A DNA stretch of 64,000 bases from Microvirga calopogonii (GTDB lineage Bacteria > Pseudomonadota > Alphaproteobacteria > Rhizobiales > Beijerinckiaceae). The position numbers and the translations under genes were made by a program. The notes under the pieces were generated by a model. It was not told where the DNA came from and made no database searches. It saw only the letters and a program-made list of their open reading frames with translations. Positions 35,305 to 44,702 of the stretch are shown piece after piece (the first letter of the stretch is position 1; each line of letters begins with the position of its first letter). The stretch spans positions 434,655 to 498,654 of the forward strand of contig NZ_QDGA01000001.1 in assembly GCF_003347665.1 (NCBI RefSeq), given 5' to 3'.

Positions 35305-36243
35305 TCAGAACTTTGGCAGACCCGGTGGATTGGTCTCCGATCGCGGCAGCGCCTCCTCCTCGAGGCTCCAGCGCGCTAGGGCCTTCCCATACTTGCCGTT
35401 AGCGATCAGATTGTTGGTCGCAAGCGTCAACGCATCCACGAGACCGCTGCCCTTGCGGGTGGCGATGGCCACATCGGATCTTTGGGGCCAGCCGGCGCTC
35501 AGGGTTCCAACACGGCGGATGTTCCGGTCGCGGGCTGCGATGAAGACGAGCTGTGCATGAGGCTGCACGATGACGTCGGCGCGTCCTGAGGCCAGGGCGA
35601 CGAGTTGCGTCGGCTGATCATCATAGTATTGAAGGTCAAGCGGCTTCAGGCCAGCCGCGATGTTCTGCTTGCTCCATTCCAGCAGGATCCGCTCCTGGTT
35701 GGTCCCGGCTCCGACGATGATCCGCAATCCGGCAGCATCCTTCGGCTCCTTGATCGCACCGATCGGGCTGTCGCTCTTGACGAAGAAGCCGTGCAGGCCT
35801 TGGCGGTAGGTGGCGAAGTCGAACTTCTCCTTGCGCTGCTCCGTCACGCCGACATTGGAGATGACCGCATCATATTTACCGGACGCGAGGCCGAGTGGCC
35901 AGTCCGCCCAGGCCACCGGAACAAGATTGAGCTCACGCCCGAGGCTGTCCGCAATCAGCTGGGCGAAATCAGCGTCGGCTCCGACAACCGTCTTGGCGTC
36001 GGTGGCATAAGTGGCCAGCGGCGGTCCGCTCGGGCTGATCGCAACGGTGAATTTATCCGGCTCAACGAATTTGTAGGCTTGCGGGATTGCCTTGACAGCG
36101 CTCTCATCCCGCTCCGCTCGAATCCGGCCGGTCTGTTCCGGTCCGAGGTCGAATGTGACTTGGGCGAATGCAGGCGCGAAGGTCAGAGCCGATAGAGCTC
36201 CCGCGGCGAACAGAGACATGACGACGCTGCGTCTCGAAATCAT
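35305..36243 (-). CDS. Amino-acid-type ABC transporter substrate-binding protein, copy 2
   Basis: A 312-residue periplasmic family-3 binding protein with signal peptide (MSLFAAGALSALTFAPAFAQ). It shares long blocks with its neighbour at 36296-37210: AWADWPLGLASGKYDAVISNV, TEQRKEKFDF, and the RWSLEEEALPRSETNPPGLPK tail. The two are tandem duplicates, and no second permease set lies between them. It probably feeds the fused permease-ATPase at 37231-39033, as TcyJ and TcyK share one transporter in Bacillus. The ligand is inferred to be a modified cysteine. Confidence 0.9.
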   Translation of the reverse strand: MISRRSVVMSLFAAGALSALTFAPAFAQVTFDLGPEQTGRIRAERDESAVKAIPQAYKFVEPDKFTVAISPSGPPLATYATDAKTVVGADADFAQLIADSLGRELNLVPVAWADWPLGLASGKYDAVISNVGVTEQRKEKFDFATYRQGLHGFFVKSDSPIGAIKEPKDAAGLRIIVGAGTNQERILLEWSKQNIAAGLKPLDLQYYDDQPTQLVALASGRADVIVQPHAQLVFIAARDRNIRRVGTLSAGWPQRSDVAIATRKGSGLVDALTLATNNLIANGKYGKALARWSLEEEALPRSETNPPGLPKF

Positions 36244-36295
36244 GGCAAACCCTGTTTCTGTTATGGCTTCAGGACAGTTCTTTGTTTGGTCGAGC

Positions 36296-37210
36296 TCAGC
36301 TCTTCGGCAGCCCGGGCGGGTTGGTCTGCGACCGCTCGACGGCTTCCGGGGTCAAGCTCCAGCGTGCCAGCACTTTGGCATAGTTGCCATTCTTGATTTG
36401 CGTGTTGATCGCCTGCGTGATCGCGTCCGCGAGTCCGGCTCCCTTACGGGTCGTTACGGCGATTTCGGCGACAAGCGGCCATCCACCGCTGAAGGTACCC
36501 ACGAGCTTCGTCTTTCCATCCTTGGCAGCCTCAAAGGCGGCAAGGGCATTGGGGCCCAGATAAGCGTCGGCGCGACCTGACTGGATCGCTAGTCCGCGCA
36601 CTACGTCGTCGTCGTAATATTGGACTTCGACCGGCTTGAGACCCTGTGCGACATTCTGCTGGTTCCAGCGCAGCAGAATCTGCTCCTGGTTGGTGCTCGC
36701 TCCGACGATCACCCGCAGGCCGGCAACATCCTTCGGATCCTTGATGCTGAGGGTGCTGTCCGCCTTTGCATAGAAGCCAAGCTCATCCTTGCGGTAGGTC
36801 GAGAAGTCGAATTTTTCTTTCCGTTGCTCCGTGACCGTGACGTTGGAGATGACGGCATCGTACTTCCCGGATGCGAGCCCCAGCGGCCAGTCAGCCCAGG
36901 CGACAGGAACAAGCTCCAGCTTCAGCCCCAAGCTGTCGGCCACGAGGTATGCGATATCGGGGTCCGAGCCGATCACGGTTTTGGTGTCTGTTGCATAGGC
37001 ACTGAAGGGCAATCGGCCTGCTGCTACGGCAACGGTGAACACGCCTTCCTTGGCAAGTCTGGCATTCGGCGAAATCAGTCGGATCGCCGCCTCATCCCGT
37101 TCCGCGTGCGGTCGACCTTGCTGCTCGGGGCTGAGATCGATGGACTGGGCGAAAGCTATCGTCCCAGAGAGACCGAGGATGAGGGTTGCGAGAAGAGTTC
37201 TGAACATCAT
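36296..37210 (-). CDS. Amino-acid-type ABC transporter substrate-binding protein, copy 1
   Basis: A 304-residue family-3 binding protein. The signal peptide MFRTLLATLILGLSGTIAFAQ is followed by IDLSPEQQGRPHAERDEAAIRL, whose counterpart opens the paralogue. AAGGA lies seven bases before the ATG. It starts 20 bases after the transporter gene. Differences from copy 2 lie mostly in ligand-lobe residues (for example STLSIKDPKDVAG against SPIGAIKEPKDAAG), so the two may recognise related but distinct ligands. Confidence 0.9.
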   Translation of the reverse strand: MMFRTLLATLILGLSGTIAFAQSIDLSPEQQGRPHAERDEAAIRLISPNARLAKEGVFTVAVAAGRLPFSAYATDTKTVIGSDPDIAYLVADSLGLKLELVPVAWADWPLGLASGKYDAVISNVTVTEQRKEKFDFSTYRKDELGFYAKADSTLSIKDPKDVAGLRVIVGASTNQEQILLRWNQQNVAQGLKPVEVQYYDDDVVRGLAIQSGRADAYLGPNALAAFEAAKDGKTKLVGTFSGGWPLVAEIAVTTRKGAGLADAITQAINTQIKNGNYAKVLARWSLTPEAVERSQTNPPGLPKS

Positions 37211-37230
37211 GGCATTTTCCTTGGGCTAAA

Positions 37231-39033
37231 TCAGAGAACCTTGGCGAGGAACTCGCGGGTGCGGTGATGCTGTGAGGCGTTGAAGACCTGCTCGGGCGTA
37301 CCGACCTCAAGAATCCGCCCCTGCTCCATGAAGACGACCTGATCGGCGACTTCACGCGCAAACCCGATTTCGTGTGTCACGATGACGAGCGTCGTGCCGG
37401 AGCGGGCAAGTTCCTTGATGACGGCGAGCACCTCGCCGACGAGTTCGGGATCAAGCGCTGAGGTCGGCTCGTCGAAGAGCAGCACCTTCGGCTTCATTGC
37501 CAGAGCGCGGGCGATGGCAACACGCTGCTGTTGTCCACCGGACAGCTGTCGGGGGTAGGTCCCGGCCTTGTCGCGCAGTCCAACCCGGACGAGGAGTTCG
37601 CGCGCTTCGGCGACTGCCTCGTCGCGAGCACGGCCCCGGACGCTGATTGGTGCCTCGATGATGTTCTCGAGAGCAGTGAGATGCGGGAACAGGTTAAAGT
37701 TCTGAAACACCATGCCGACATCGACGCGGCGCTGCAGAATTTCGCGTTCCTTGAGCTCGTACAGCGTGTCACCATCGCGCCGATAGCCGATCAGATCGCC
37801 ATCGATGGCGATGAAGCCGTCATCCACCCGCTCCAAGTGGTTGATCGCCCGCAGCAATGTGGACTTGCCGGAGCCGGACTGGCCCAGGATCACCGTGACG
37901 CTGCCGGCTGGAACATGAAGACTGACGTCATCGAGAACCTTGAGCGCGCCGAAGCTCTTGCTCACACCCTCGATGCTCACATCGCCTCCTGACGCAGCGA
38001 GGGCAGCAAGGCTGGCGGATGGAGCCTGCGAAGGCTGGACGTCAGAAACCGGACGGGCCGCTGCAGCCTGTGCGCCGGCTTCCGCAATCACAGGATACCC
38101 AATTCGCTTCAAAACAGCCGTGATGAGCGCAGGCGGGGGATTGCGCAGCGCTCCCTTGGAGTAGTGCCTCTCGATATGATACTGAATGAAGGAAAGGACG
38201 CTCAGGATCACCAAGTACCAGACCGTTGCCACCATCAGCAGCGGAATGACCTCAAGATTACGACGATAGATGATCTGGATGGTGTAGAAGAGTTCCGGCA
38301 GGGCCAGGATGTAGACCATCGATGTGCCCTTGGCCAAGCCGATGATCTCGTTGAAGCCGGTCGGCAAGATCGCCCGCATGGCTTGCGGCAGAATGATCCG
38401 GGTCGCCTGCCGAGACTTCGGCAACCCGAGCGCAGCGGCAGCCTCAAGCTGTCCCTGGTCAACCGACAGGATGCCACCGCGGATGATCTCTGAACAGAAG
38501 GCTGCCTGGTTGAGGGCAAGGCCGATCACGGCAGCCGCGAACGGCGTGAGCAGCTGCGTCGTCTGATACGAAAAGAACGAGATGTCGGTGAACGGGACTC
38601 CGAGGGTGATCGTTTCGTAGAGGTAGCCGAGATTGTTAAGGATCAGCAGCAGGACGATCAGAGGAATCGATCGGAAGAGCCAGACGTAGCCCCACGAGAG
38701 CGAAGCCAGGAGAGGCGAACCGGAGACCCTTGCGAGGGCCAAACCCGTGCCCAAGAGGAAGCCGAGTGTGGCACCCAGTGCCGTCAGCAGGAGCGTTCGC
38801 CCAAGCCCTGCGAGGACAGGTTCGGCAAAGAACCATTCCGCGAAGACATCCCAGCCCCAACGCGAGTTGGAGAAGACGGAATTCAAGATCGCGAAGATCA
38901 CGATCAGCGAGAGTACGGTGCCGATCGTGCGTGCTGGATATCTCGCAGGGACAATCCGGAAATGTGCCTTGCTTCCGAGAGAAGTCTGTTCAGAAGGGAT
39001 GTCGAGTTGTCTTAGGGCTGATACCATGGTCAT
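37231..39033 (-). CDS. Fused amino acid ABC transporter permease and ATP-binding protein
   Basis: A 600-residue fusion. Residues about 30-270 are a HisM/GlnP-type permease with about five helices and the contact loop [27 protein letters not shown]. After a low-complexity Ala/Pro linker (about 300-340) comes an ABC domain: GQSGSGKST Walker A, LSGGQQQR signature, [13 protein letters not shown]alker B and VTHE switch. The frame is open to a GTG at 39042, but the ATG at 39033 has GGAGG eight bases upstream. It forms a complete importer as a homodimer with the adjacent binding proteins. The equivalent Bacillus functions are the separate TcyL, TcyM and TcyN. Confidence 0.93.
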   Translation of the reverse strand: MTMVSALRQLDIPSEQTSLGSKAHFRIVPARYPARTIGTVLSLIVIFAILNSVFSNSRWGWDVFAEWFFAEPVLAGLGRTLLLTALGATLGFLLGTGLALARVSGSPLLASLSWGYVWLFRSIPLIVLLLILNNLGYLYETITLGVPFTDISFFSYQTTQLLTPFAAAVIGLALNQAAFCSEIIRGGILSVDQGQLEAAAALGLPKSRQATRIILPQAMRAILPTGFNEIIGLAKGTSMVYILALPELFYTIQIIYRRNLEVIPLLMVATVWYLVILSVLSFIQYHIERHYSKGALRNPPPALITAVLKRIGYPVIAEAGAQAAAARPVSDVQPSQAPSASLAALAASGGDVSIEGVSKSFGALKVLDDVSLHVPAGSVTVILGQSGSGKSTLLRAINHLERVDDGFIAIDGDLIGYRRDGDTLYELKEREILQRRVDVGMVFQNFNLFPHLTALENIIEAPISVRGRARDEAVAEARELLVRVGLRDKAGTYPRQLSGGQQQRVAIARALAMKPKVLLFDEPTSALDPELVGEVLAVIKELARSGTTLVIVTHEIGFAREVADQVVFMEQGRILEVGTPEQVFNASQHHRTREFLAKVL

Positions 39034-39062
39034 GAAGTACACCTCCGTGCGCGACCTGACAT

Positions 39063-39608
39063 CTAAGGGGTAGTCACAGGCTCAGCGGTAAGTAACTGTT
39101 CACGTCTGCTCGCGAGAGTGACCACCTTTGGTACCAGCTCCTTCTCGAAGGGCAGGATCTTGTAGATCTCCGGATCCAGGGTGACATCGAAGCGCGGCGT
39201 ATAGCCCATGCTGAGATACAGGCCCTTCGCCTCAGGTTGGCGGAAACCCGTTGTCAGATAGATACGGCTGTAGCCCTGACGCCGAGCCTGTGCTTCTAGC
39301 TCCAGCACGACACGACGCGCCAGCCCCTGACGGCGATGGTTCTCGTGCGTCCAGATCCGCTTCAGTTCAGCGGTGTGCTCATCGTAGCGCTTGAACGCCC
39401 CACCAGCGATGGCTGCCCCATTGCGTAGAAGCAGGACGAAATTTCCTTCCGGCGGAGCGAACAACGCCGCTGGGTAGCGCCGCATTTCTGCGCCCGGCTC
39501 ATCGCCGAAGTAGGTGCCGTACCGTGTTGCGTATTCGTGAGTGAGAGCCTCGACGAGCGGGCGAGAACGCTCGTCGTCCGGCGAGGTGTAGAGGAAGGTG
39601 TCCGTCAT
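39063..39608 (-). CDS. GNAT family N-acetyltransferase
   Basis: A 181-residue acetyl-CoA-dependent acetyltransferase. The acetyl-CoA loop is in [22 protein letters not shown] (R/Q-x-x-G-x-A), preceded by the strand [12 protein letters not shown] and followed by [25 protein letters not shown] lies eight bases before the ATG. It sits between the M20 deacylase gene and the transporter. In Bacillus subtilis the SnaA and SnaB acetyltransferases N-acetylate S-modified cysteines before monooxygenation; the same role is proposed here from context. Confidence 0.9.
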   Translation of the reverse strand: MTDTFLYTSPDDERSRPLVEALTHEYATRYGTYFGDEPGAEMRRYPAALFAPPEGNFVLLLRNGAAIAGGAFKRYDEHTAELKRIWTHENHRRQGLARRVVLELEAQARRQGYSRIYLTTGFRQPEAKGLYLSMGYTPRFDVTLDPEIYKILPFEKELVPKVVTLASRREQLLTAEPVTTP

Positions 39609-39623
39609 GGGATCGCTCCGGAT

Positions 39624-40820
39624 TTACTGAAGGAAAGCGCCTGTAAGGCGTGTCCAGAAGGCAGAAGCCGGCGCCAGAATGGCATCGTTGAAGTCGTAGC
39701 GAGGGCTGTGGAGGGCAGCACTGTCGCCGTTGCCCACGAATACGAAGGCGCCGGGCCTGGCTTCGAGGAAGAACGCGAAATCCTCGCTCGCGGTCCGCGG
39801 GCGGAAGGATTCAGCGATGCCCTCCGGGCCGAACTGCGTCAGGGCGATCCTGCGAGCAAACTGCGTCTCTGCTGGATGGTTGATCACAGGAGGGAAGCCA
39901 CGCCGGTAGTCGACGTGGGCTCGCGCTCCGAAACTCTCGGCCTGCGCCTGCGCAAGCGCCGGTACACGGGCTTCCAGAAGGTTGCGGACCGCTGCCGTGA
40001 AGCTGCGCAGCGTCAGCTTCATCTCCACGCTATCCGGAATGACGTTGGATGCCGTACCGCCATGGATGGACCCGACCGTCACGACCGCCGCCTCCAGCGG
40101 GTCGACCGCGCGCGAGACGACACTCTGAAGCGCCGTAATCAAGGACGCGGCAGCGACGACAGGGTCGATCGTCTCGTGCGGAGCAGCCCCATGGCCGCCC
40201 TGTCCGATTACGGTGATGTGAGCCTGATCGACGGCAGCCATTGCAGGGCCTTCGACAAATCCGAATTGTCCCGCGCCAAGCCCTGGCCAGTTGTGGAGCC
40301 CGAACACCGCATCACAGGGGAAGCGCTCGAACAGTCCGTCGGCGATCATGCGCCGTGCGCCAGCACCAATCTCCTCGGCAGGCTGGAAGATCAGATGGAG
40401 CTCGCCCGAGAAATCGACGTCGTCCGCCACTGCCTTGGCGGCAGCGAGCAGGATTGCCGTATGGCCATCATGGCCGCATGCATGCATGACTCCTTCGTGC
40501 ATGCTCGTATAGGACAATCCAGTTGTTTCGTTGATCGGCAGGGCATCCATGTCGGCCCGGATCCCAAGCCGCTTCTCGCCTGATCCTCGTCTAAGAGTCC
40601 CGACGAGCCCGGTGCCGGCAAAACCTCGGGCCACCTCGTATCCCCAGGAGGCGAGATGGTCGGCGACCAGCTCGCTCGTCCGACGCTCCTTGAAGGCGAG
40701 TTCCGGGTGGCGGTGAAGATCGCGCCGGATCGCGATGAAGGGGTCAATCTCGGCGCCCTCTTCCGACATGGCCGCAACACGGGATACAGGATGCAGGTCT
40801 GGTTCGATCAGCAGCGTCAT
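39624..40820 (-). CDS. M20 family amidohydrolase / N-acyl-amino-acid deacylase
   Basis: A 398-residue dimetal hydrolase. [12 protein letters not shown] is the N-terminal block, and [11 protein letters not shown] carries the first metal aspartate. [14 protein letters not shown] and [18 protein letters not shown] (catalytic Glu-Glu) are intact, and [23 protein letters not shown] closes the site. It belongs to the hippurate hydrolase/YxeP (SndA) type. Its ATG overlaps the stop of the monooxygenase gene by four bases. It would remove the N-acetyl group after the oxidative step. Both metal and catalytic residues are intact. Confidence 0.93.
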   Translation of the reverse strand: MTLLIEPDLHPVSRVAAMSEEGAEIDPFIAIRRDLHRHPELAFKERRTSELVADHLASWGYEVARGFAGTGLVGTLRRGSGEKRLGIRADMDALPINETTGLSYTSMHEGVMHACGHDGHTAILLAAAKAVADDVDFSGELHLIFQPAEEIGAGARRMIADGLFERFPCDAVFGLHNWPGLGAGQFGFVEGPAMAAVDQAHITVIGQGGHGAAPHETIDPVVAAASLITALQSVVSRAVDPLEAAVVTVGSIHGGTASNVIPDSVEMKLTLRSFTAAVRNLLEARVPALAQAQAESFGARAHVDYRRGFPPVINHPAETQFARRIALTQFGPEGIAESFRPRTASEDFAFFLEARPGAFVFVGNGDSAALHSPRYDFNDAILAPASAFWTRLTGAFLQ

Positions 40821-42160
40821 GATGCTACCGCTTCGTGCCGAGCAGCGCCGTCCTTCGCATACTGGCTTTCCCGGAACGGCAACCCAAGATGATCGCGCAA
40901 GGTTTGCCCTGCGAGCGTGCGCTTGTAGACACCACGCTCCTCAAGAATTGGAAGGACATATCGGACGAAGTCGTCGAGTCCCTCCGCGATAACCGGGAAC
41001 CCTAAGATGAAGCCGTCGGCTGCCTTTTCGTCTACCCTGCGGATGATCTCGTCCGCAATCTTATGAGGCGTGCCGATGAAATCAGTCCGAGGCGTTGCGG
41101 CATCCAGGGCAACCTCCCGCAAGGTGAGCCCTTTCGCATGAGCCTCCGCCTTGATGCGATCAGTGGTCGAGCGGAAGCTGTTACGGCCGATATCGCCGAG
41201 ATCGGGGAACGGCCCATCGAGCGGGTAAGCGCTAAAGTCATGATGGTCGAAATAGCGGCCGAGATAGAGAAGCGCTTCTTCAATCGTGACCAGATCCCGG
41301 ATCGCGCGGTACTTGGCTTCGGCCTCCGCCTGAGTCGCTCCCACGATCGGTCCGATCCCGGGGAAGATCTGCACATCGTCAGCCTGGCGGCCATGCGCTA
41401 CGGCGCTCGCTCGAACTTGCCGACGAAACAATTTCGCGTCTTCCAGGTTCGTATTGTTCGTGAAGACGGCATCGGCATGGCGCCCAGCAAGACCAATACC
41501 CGCATCTGACGATCCCGCCTGAAAGATCACAGGCTGCCCTTGTGGCGAGCGTGCGATATTGAGCGGCCCTTCAACCGAGAAGAAGCGGCCCTTGTGACCA
41601 AGTGTGTGAAGCTTCGTCCTATCGAAGAACACACCTGTGGCGCGATCCCGCACGAAGGCATCATCGTCCCAGGAATCCCACAGTCCCTTGGTGACATCGA
41701 GATACTCGTTGGCGATCTCGTAGCGCAGCGCGTGCTCAGGGTGGGGCCGACCATAATTGAGGCCGGAGCCCTCCAGCGGCGATGTCACGGCGTTCCAACC
41801 GGCGCGCCCTCCACTGAGGAGATCCAGCGAAGCAAACTGCCGAGCGATGGTGAAAGGGTCGCTGTAGGACGTGGACACGGTGCCGACGAGACCGATCCGC
41901 GAGGTTACGGCAGCCAGAGCCGAGAGAACTGAGATCGGCTCGAATCGATTGAGGAAGTGCGGGATCGACTTCTCGTTGATATAGAGACCGTCCGCAACGA
42001 ACGCAAAGGCGATGCCGTTTTCCTCCGCCTTGAGTGCCGTCGTGCGGTAGAAGTCGAAATTGACGCTCGCGTCGGCAGGTCCACTCGGATGACGCCATGA
42101 ATTCATGTGTCCGCCAGGACCCTGCAGCATGATACCGAGTCTGATTTGCTTGCGGGACAT
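40817..42160 (-). CDS. NtaA/CmoJ-type FMN-dependent monooxygenase
   Basis: A 447-residue luciferase-like monooxygenase of the nitrilotriacetate/DszA/CmoJ family. Opening [73 protein letters not shown] and [28 protein letters not shown] are diagnostic. AAGGAG lies six bases before the ATG. It is coupled to the M20 gene by a four-base overlap. It is proposed to cleave the C-S bond of an N-acetylated S-modified cysteine with FMNH2 (inference from the Bacillus CmoJ/YxeK precedent). It is paralogous to 24192-25538. Confidence 0.93.
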   Translation of the reverse strand: MSRKQIRLGIMLQGPGGHMNSWRHPSGPADASVNFDFYRTTALKAEENGIAFAFVADGLYINEKSIPHFLNRFEPISVLSALAAVTSRIGLVGTVSTSYSDPFTIARQFASLDLLSGGRAGWNAVTSPLEGSGLNYGRPHPEHALRYEIANEYLDVTKGLWDSWDDDAFVRDRATGVFFDRTKLHTLGHKGRFFSVEGPLNIARSPQGQPVIFQAGSSDAGIGLAGRHADAVFTNNTNLEDAKLFRRQVRASAVAHGRQADDVQIFPGIGPIVGATQAEAEAKYRAIRDLVTIEEALLYLGRYFDHHDFSAYPLDGPFPDLGDIGRNSFRSTTDRIKAEAHAKGLTLREVALDAATPRTDFIGTPHKIADEIIRRVDEKAADGFILGFPVIAEGLDDFVRYVLPILEERGVYKRTLAGQTLRDHLGLPFRESQYAKDGAARHEAVAS

Positions 42161-42178
42161 GGAGATCTCCTTGTGAGG

Positions 42179-43174
42179 TCAGGCCGCTGCCGCTGGGGAT
42201 TCTGCGGCGAGAAGTTCGATGGAGGTGAAGCGCTCAGCCGCGCTGGCGACCGGTGTGTCGAGGATGAACTCGCGGATCCCGAACTCGCGGGAGAGTTGGT
42301 CAAGCTCCCGGCGCACTTGTGCTGGAGTGCCTGCGACGATACGTGGGCGCCGCTCCTCAATGCGATAGGATGCCGCTCCTGCCTGGCGAGCGAACTCCGC
42401 TGCCTGTTCCTCGGTCCCGAGATTGACGCTCTGGCCGGTGTCCAGTTCGACACGCACGATCTTCAGGTCCGCAACATGGCGCTCAGCTTCCGATGAGGTT
42501 CGTGCAGCAAAGGCCGCAAGTGCAAGGATAGGGGCTTGGCCGTCACTCGCTTGCCGATAGGTCGTCAGGATTTCGGCCATAGCTTTACGGTCGCCGTTCA
42601 AATGACCGGCATAGACAAAGGCCCAACCGAGCTTTGCTGCGAGAAGCGCGCTCTCCGAGCTTGCACCAAGCAGGAACCGTTCAGGTACAAAGGTTGGGGT
42701 GGGCTTCGCCACGGCTCCATGAAGGGGATGTCCCTCCGGCGGTCCGCCGTTCAAGAACACATCGAGGAGCGCAAGCTCGTCTGCGAAATCGGTCGGGGAC
42801 CGTCCCGTTCCGAGCGCCTTCGTCGAAAGAGGGAAGCCGCCGGGGGCCTTTCCAACACCAAGGTCGACGCGTCCAGGAGCGAGGGCTGCGAGCAGATTAA
42901 AACTCTCGGCTACCTTGTAGGGGCTGTAATGCTGAAGGAGCACACCGCCTGAGCCGACCCGGATCCGTGTGGTCCGAGCGATGACAAAGGCAGCAAGAAG
43001 CTCGGGAGCAGAGCTGGCGAGGCCCGGGAAGCCGTGATGCTCTGCGACCCAGAACCGGTGATAGCCAAGCGCCTCCGCGTGGCGCGCGAAATCGATTGTT
43101 CTTGCAAGCGCATTCTCGGCAATGTCGCCGGAGGCTAGAGGGCTCTTATCGAGCAGACCTAGGCGGTAGTTCAT
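42179..43174 (-). CDS. LLM flavin monooxygenase (CmoO/MsnO8-like)
   Basis: A 331-residue single-component-size luciferase-like protein. YRLGLLDKSPLASGD at the start, then FWVAEHHGFPGLASSAPELLAAFVIARTTRIRVGSGGVLLQHYSPYKVAESFNLLAALAPGRVDLGVGKAPGG, follow the MsnO8/YtmO pattern. It is 18 bases from the next monooxygenase gene. In Bacillus, CmoO accompanies CmoJ in the S-methylcysteine pathway, so the pair here is a strong contextual match. Confidence 0.92.
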   Translation of the reverse strand: MNYRLGLLDKSPLASGDIAENALARTIDFARHAEALGYHRFWVAEHHGFPGLASSAPELLAAFVIARTTRIRVGSGGVLLQHYSPYKVAESFNLLAALAPGRVDLGVGKAPGGFPLSTKALGTGRSPTDFADELALLDVFLNGGPPEGHPLHGAVAKPTPTFVPERFLLGASSESALLAAKLGWAFVYAGHLNGDRKAMAEILTTYRQASDGQAPILALAAFAARTSSEAERHVADLKIVRVELDTGQSVNLGTEEQAAEFARQAGAASYRIEERRPRIVAGTPAQVRRELDQLSREFGIREFILDTPVASAAERFTSIELLAAESPAAAA

Positions 43175-43223
43175 TGAGCAGATCTCACAGAGCTCGAATG
43201 CCGATCAACTGAAGTTCGGCTGG

Positions 43224-43823
43224 TCATTTCGCGGCGCGGGCAGCACGGAGCACGGGCTCAGTCACGGCCGCGGGCTTCGAGAGAAGACCGGCGAGTTCGT
43301 TCGCCGCACTGGACAGTCGCGTACGGATACCTGAGTCGACTACTACGTACCCTGTGCCATCATCTGTTGCTGCGAAGTCGGTATCCGACCCGTAGATAGC
43401 CGTGGGAATGGTGAAAGAGGCAAAGAAGCCGAAGAGAGGCCGCAGTGCGTGCTCGACGACGAGTGCATGACGTGCTCCCCCGCCCGTGGCAGTCAGGGCC
43501 ACAGGCTTGCCGGTCAGGTGTTCCGGACCAATGAAGTCGATCAGGTGCTTGAAGAGTCCCGTATAAGCGCCTTTGTAGACCGGCGTGCCGACAATCAACG
43601 CATCTGCGCTTTCGATCTCATCGAGAATGCGGGCCGCCGGCAGTGGGAGATCGTTGCGCACCAGCGCGGAACCAAAGCCAGGGCCGGCATCAAGAATATC
43701 GTATATCTTCAGGTCGATAGACACACGGCGGCCCACCTCGGCGCCGAGCGCTTCCGCCAGAGCACGGCTGCGCGAGGGACGGCGAGTATTACCGGAAAAG
43801 ATGACGACGCGCGGTCGGCTCAT
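43224..43823 (-). CDS. NADPH-dependent FMN reductase (SsuE/MsuE-like)
   Basis: A 199-residue flavodoxin-fold reductase. VVIFSGNTRRPSRSRALAEALG is the phosphate-binding N-terminus, ADALIVGTPVYKGAYTGLFKHLIDFI is the family-specific block, and TATGGGARHALVVEHALRPLFGFF matches MsuE. It supplies FMNH2 to two-component monooxygenases. AAGGGG lies seven bases before the ATG. It is the second gene of the leftward run and probably serves all the luciferase-like enzymes of the cluster. Confidence 0.93.
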   Translation of the reverse strand: MSRPRVVIFSGNTRRPSRSRALAEALGAEVGRRVSIDLKIYDILDAGPGFGSALVRNDLPLPAARILDEIESADALIVGTPVYKGAYTGLFKHLIDFIGPEHLTGKPVALTATGGGARHALVVEHALRPLFGFFASFTIPTAIYGSDTDFAATDDGTGYVVVDSGIRTRLSSAANELAGLLSKPAAVTEPVLRAARAAK

Positions 43824-43837
43824 AGGAAATCCCCTTG

Positions 43838-44125
43838 TCAGACGGGCAGCAGGAAAGGGCCTGGAATAGCGAGCAGCAGATCAGTGGATGGATCCGCCAG
43901 CTTGGTGGGAGATGAATTGGGAGAAGGTGGCGCAGTGTTGCGCCGACAGCGCTCGTGAGCCACAGAAGTGATTTGCTTCAAGCTGCGGAAGCGGCGCCCA
44001 TCGAGAGCATCGAAGGGAGGCTGTGAGGAGAAGAAGCGATAGCCGCCCTCCTCCGGAACAGCGATACCAGCGGTCATGTTGCCGATCTCGATGACGCGCG
44101 CTGTGCTGATGGTGGTGCTACTCAT
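43838..44125 (-). CDS. Small conserved hypothetical protein of sulfur-monooxygenase clusters
   Basis: A 95-residue protein. The first 60 residues (RVIEIGNMTAGIAVPEEGGYRFFSSQPPFDALDGRRFRS) form a compact domain I recall seeing beside sulfonate/FMN-reductase genes in proteobacteria, without known function. The C-terminal third is proline/serine-rich and looks unstructured. AGGAG lies ten bases before the ATG. It is the first gene of the operon, 318 bases downstream of the conserved palindrome. Confidence 0.75.
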   Translation of the reverse strand: MSSTTISTARVIEIGNMTAGIAVPEEGGYRFFSSQPPFDALDGRRFRSLKQITSVAHERCRRNTAPPSPNSSPTKLADPSTDLLLAIPGPFLLPV

Positions 44126-44439
44126 GGCAAAGATCTCCTGTCGCCGGCAGCAAGGACCAGCGGGTTTGCGATCAGCGAAGAAAAGAAGCGTCAGCCCGGC
44201 TTCAACAGCCGCAACAGGCGGTCATGTGCCAACGACAGGAGAGAAGGTGGTTTCGGGAGGACGGAGCATGCACGACCGGATATCCTTTGCATTTAGCTTA
44301 GGACCACGGGGCAGCACAGGCTCCGTGGCGCTTTAGCGTTTGATCACGCGGCGCAAGCTGCTCACCGTCAAATCACCGCGGCTGTTCAAGCAGCGAACCC
44401 ACCTGATCAGCACGGTTATGTTGATTTCCCTATTCCGGT

Positions 44440-44470
44440 CTGTCAACGAGAATGTTCTTTTTAAAGAACG
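44440..44470 (-). promoter_or_regulatory. Conserved palindrome and -35 box upstream of the S-compound operon
   Basis: GTTCTTT-T-AAAGAAC (44455-44469) followed leftward by ATTCTCGTTGACA repeats the block at 30748-30776. TTGACA (rc of 44442-44447) is a consensus -35 box, while the -10 region 17-18 bases on (CAACAT/AACATA) is poor, which suggests an activator-dependent promoter. AAGAGAAAGAA (44558-44568) recurs on the far side. The rest of 44126-44702 holds no gene. Confidence 0.75.
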
Positions 44471-44702
44471 ACATGAAAGAGCGCTTTTGTCTTAAAAATG
44501 CGAGCCTCTCGGAATAGTTCTTCGTCCATAGAAGATCGTTATCGTTCGAGCGCGACTAAGAGAAAGAATTGCTCTTCTCCGAGAATGTCGGTCGAATTCC
44601 ATTTCGATAGAGGCGTTACTCGGATTCCGTGAGACCGTGGCCCGGATCATGACGTGCGAAAATGGGAGCTTGTTTTCACAGATAGGCGTCGGCCCGCGCT
44701 CG

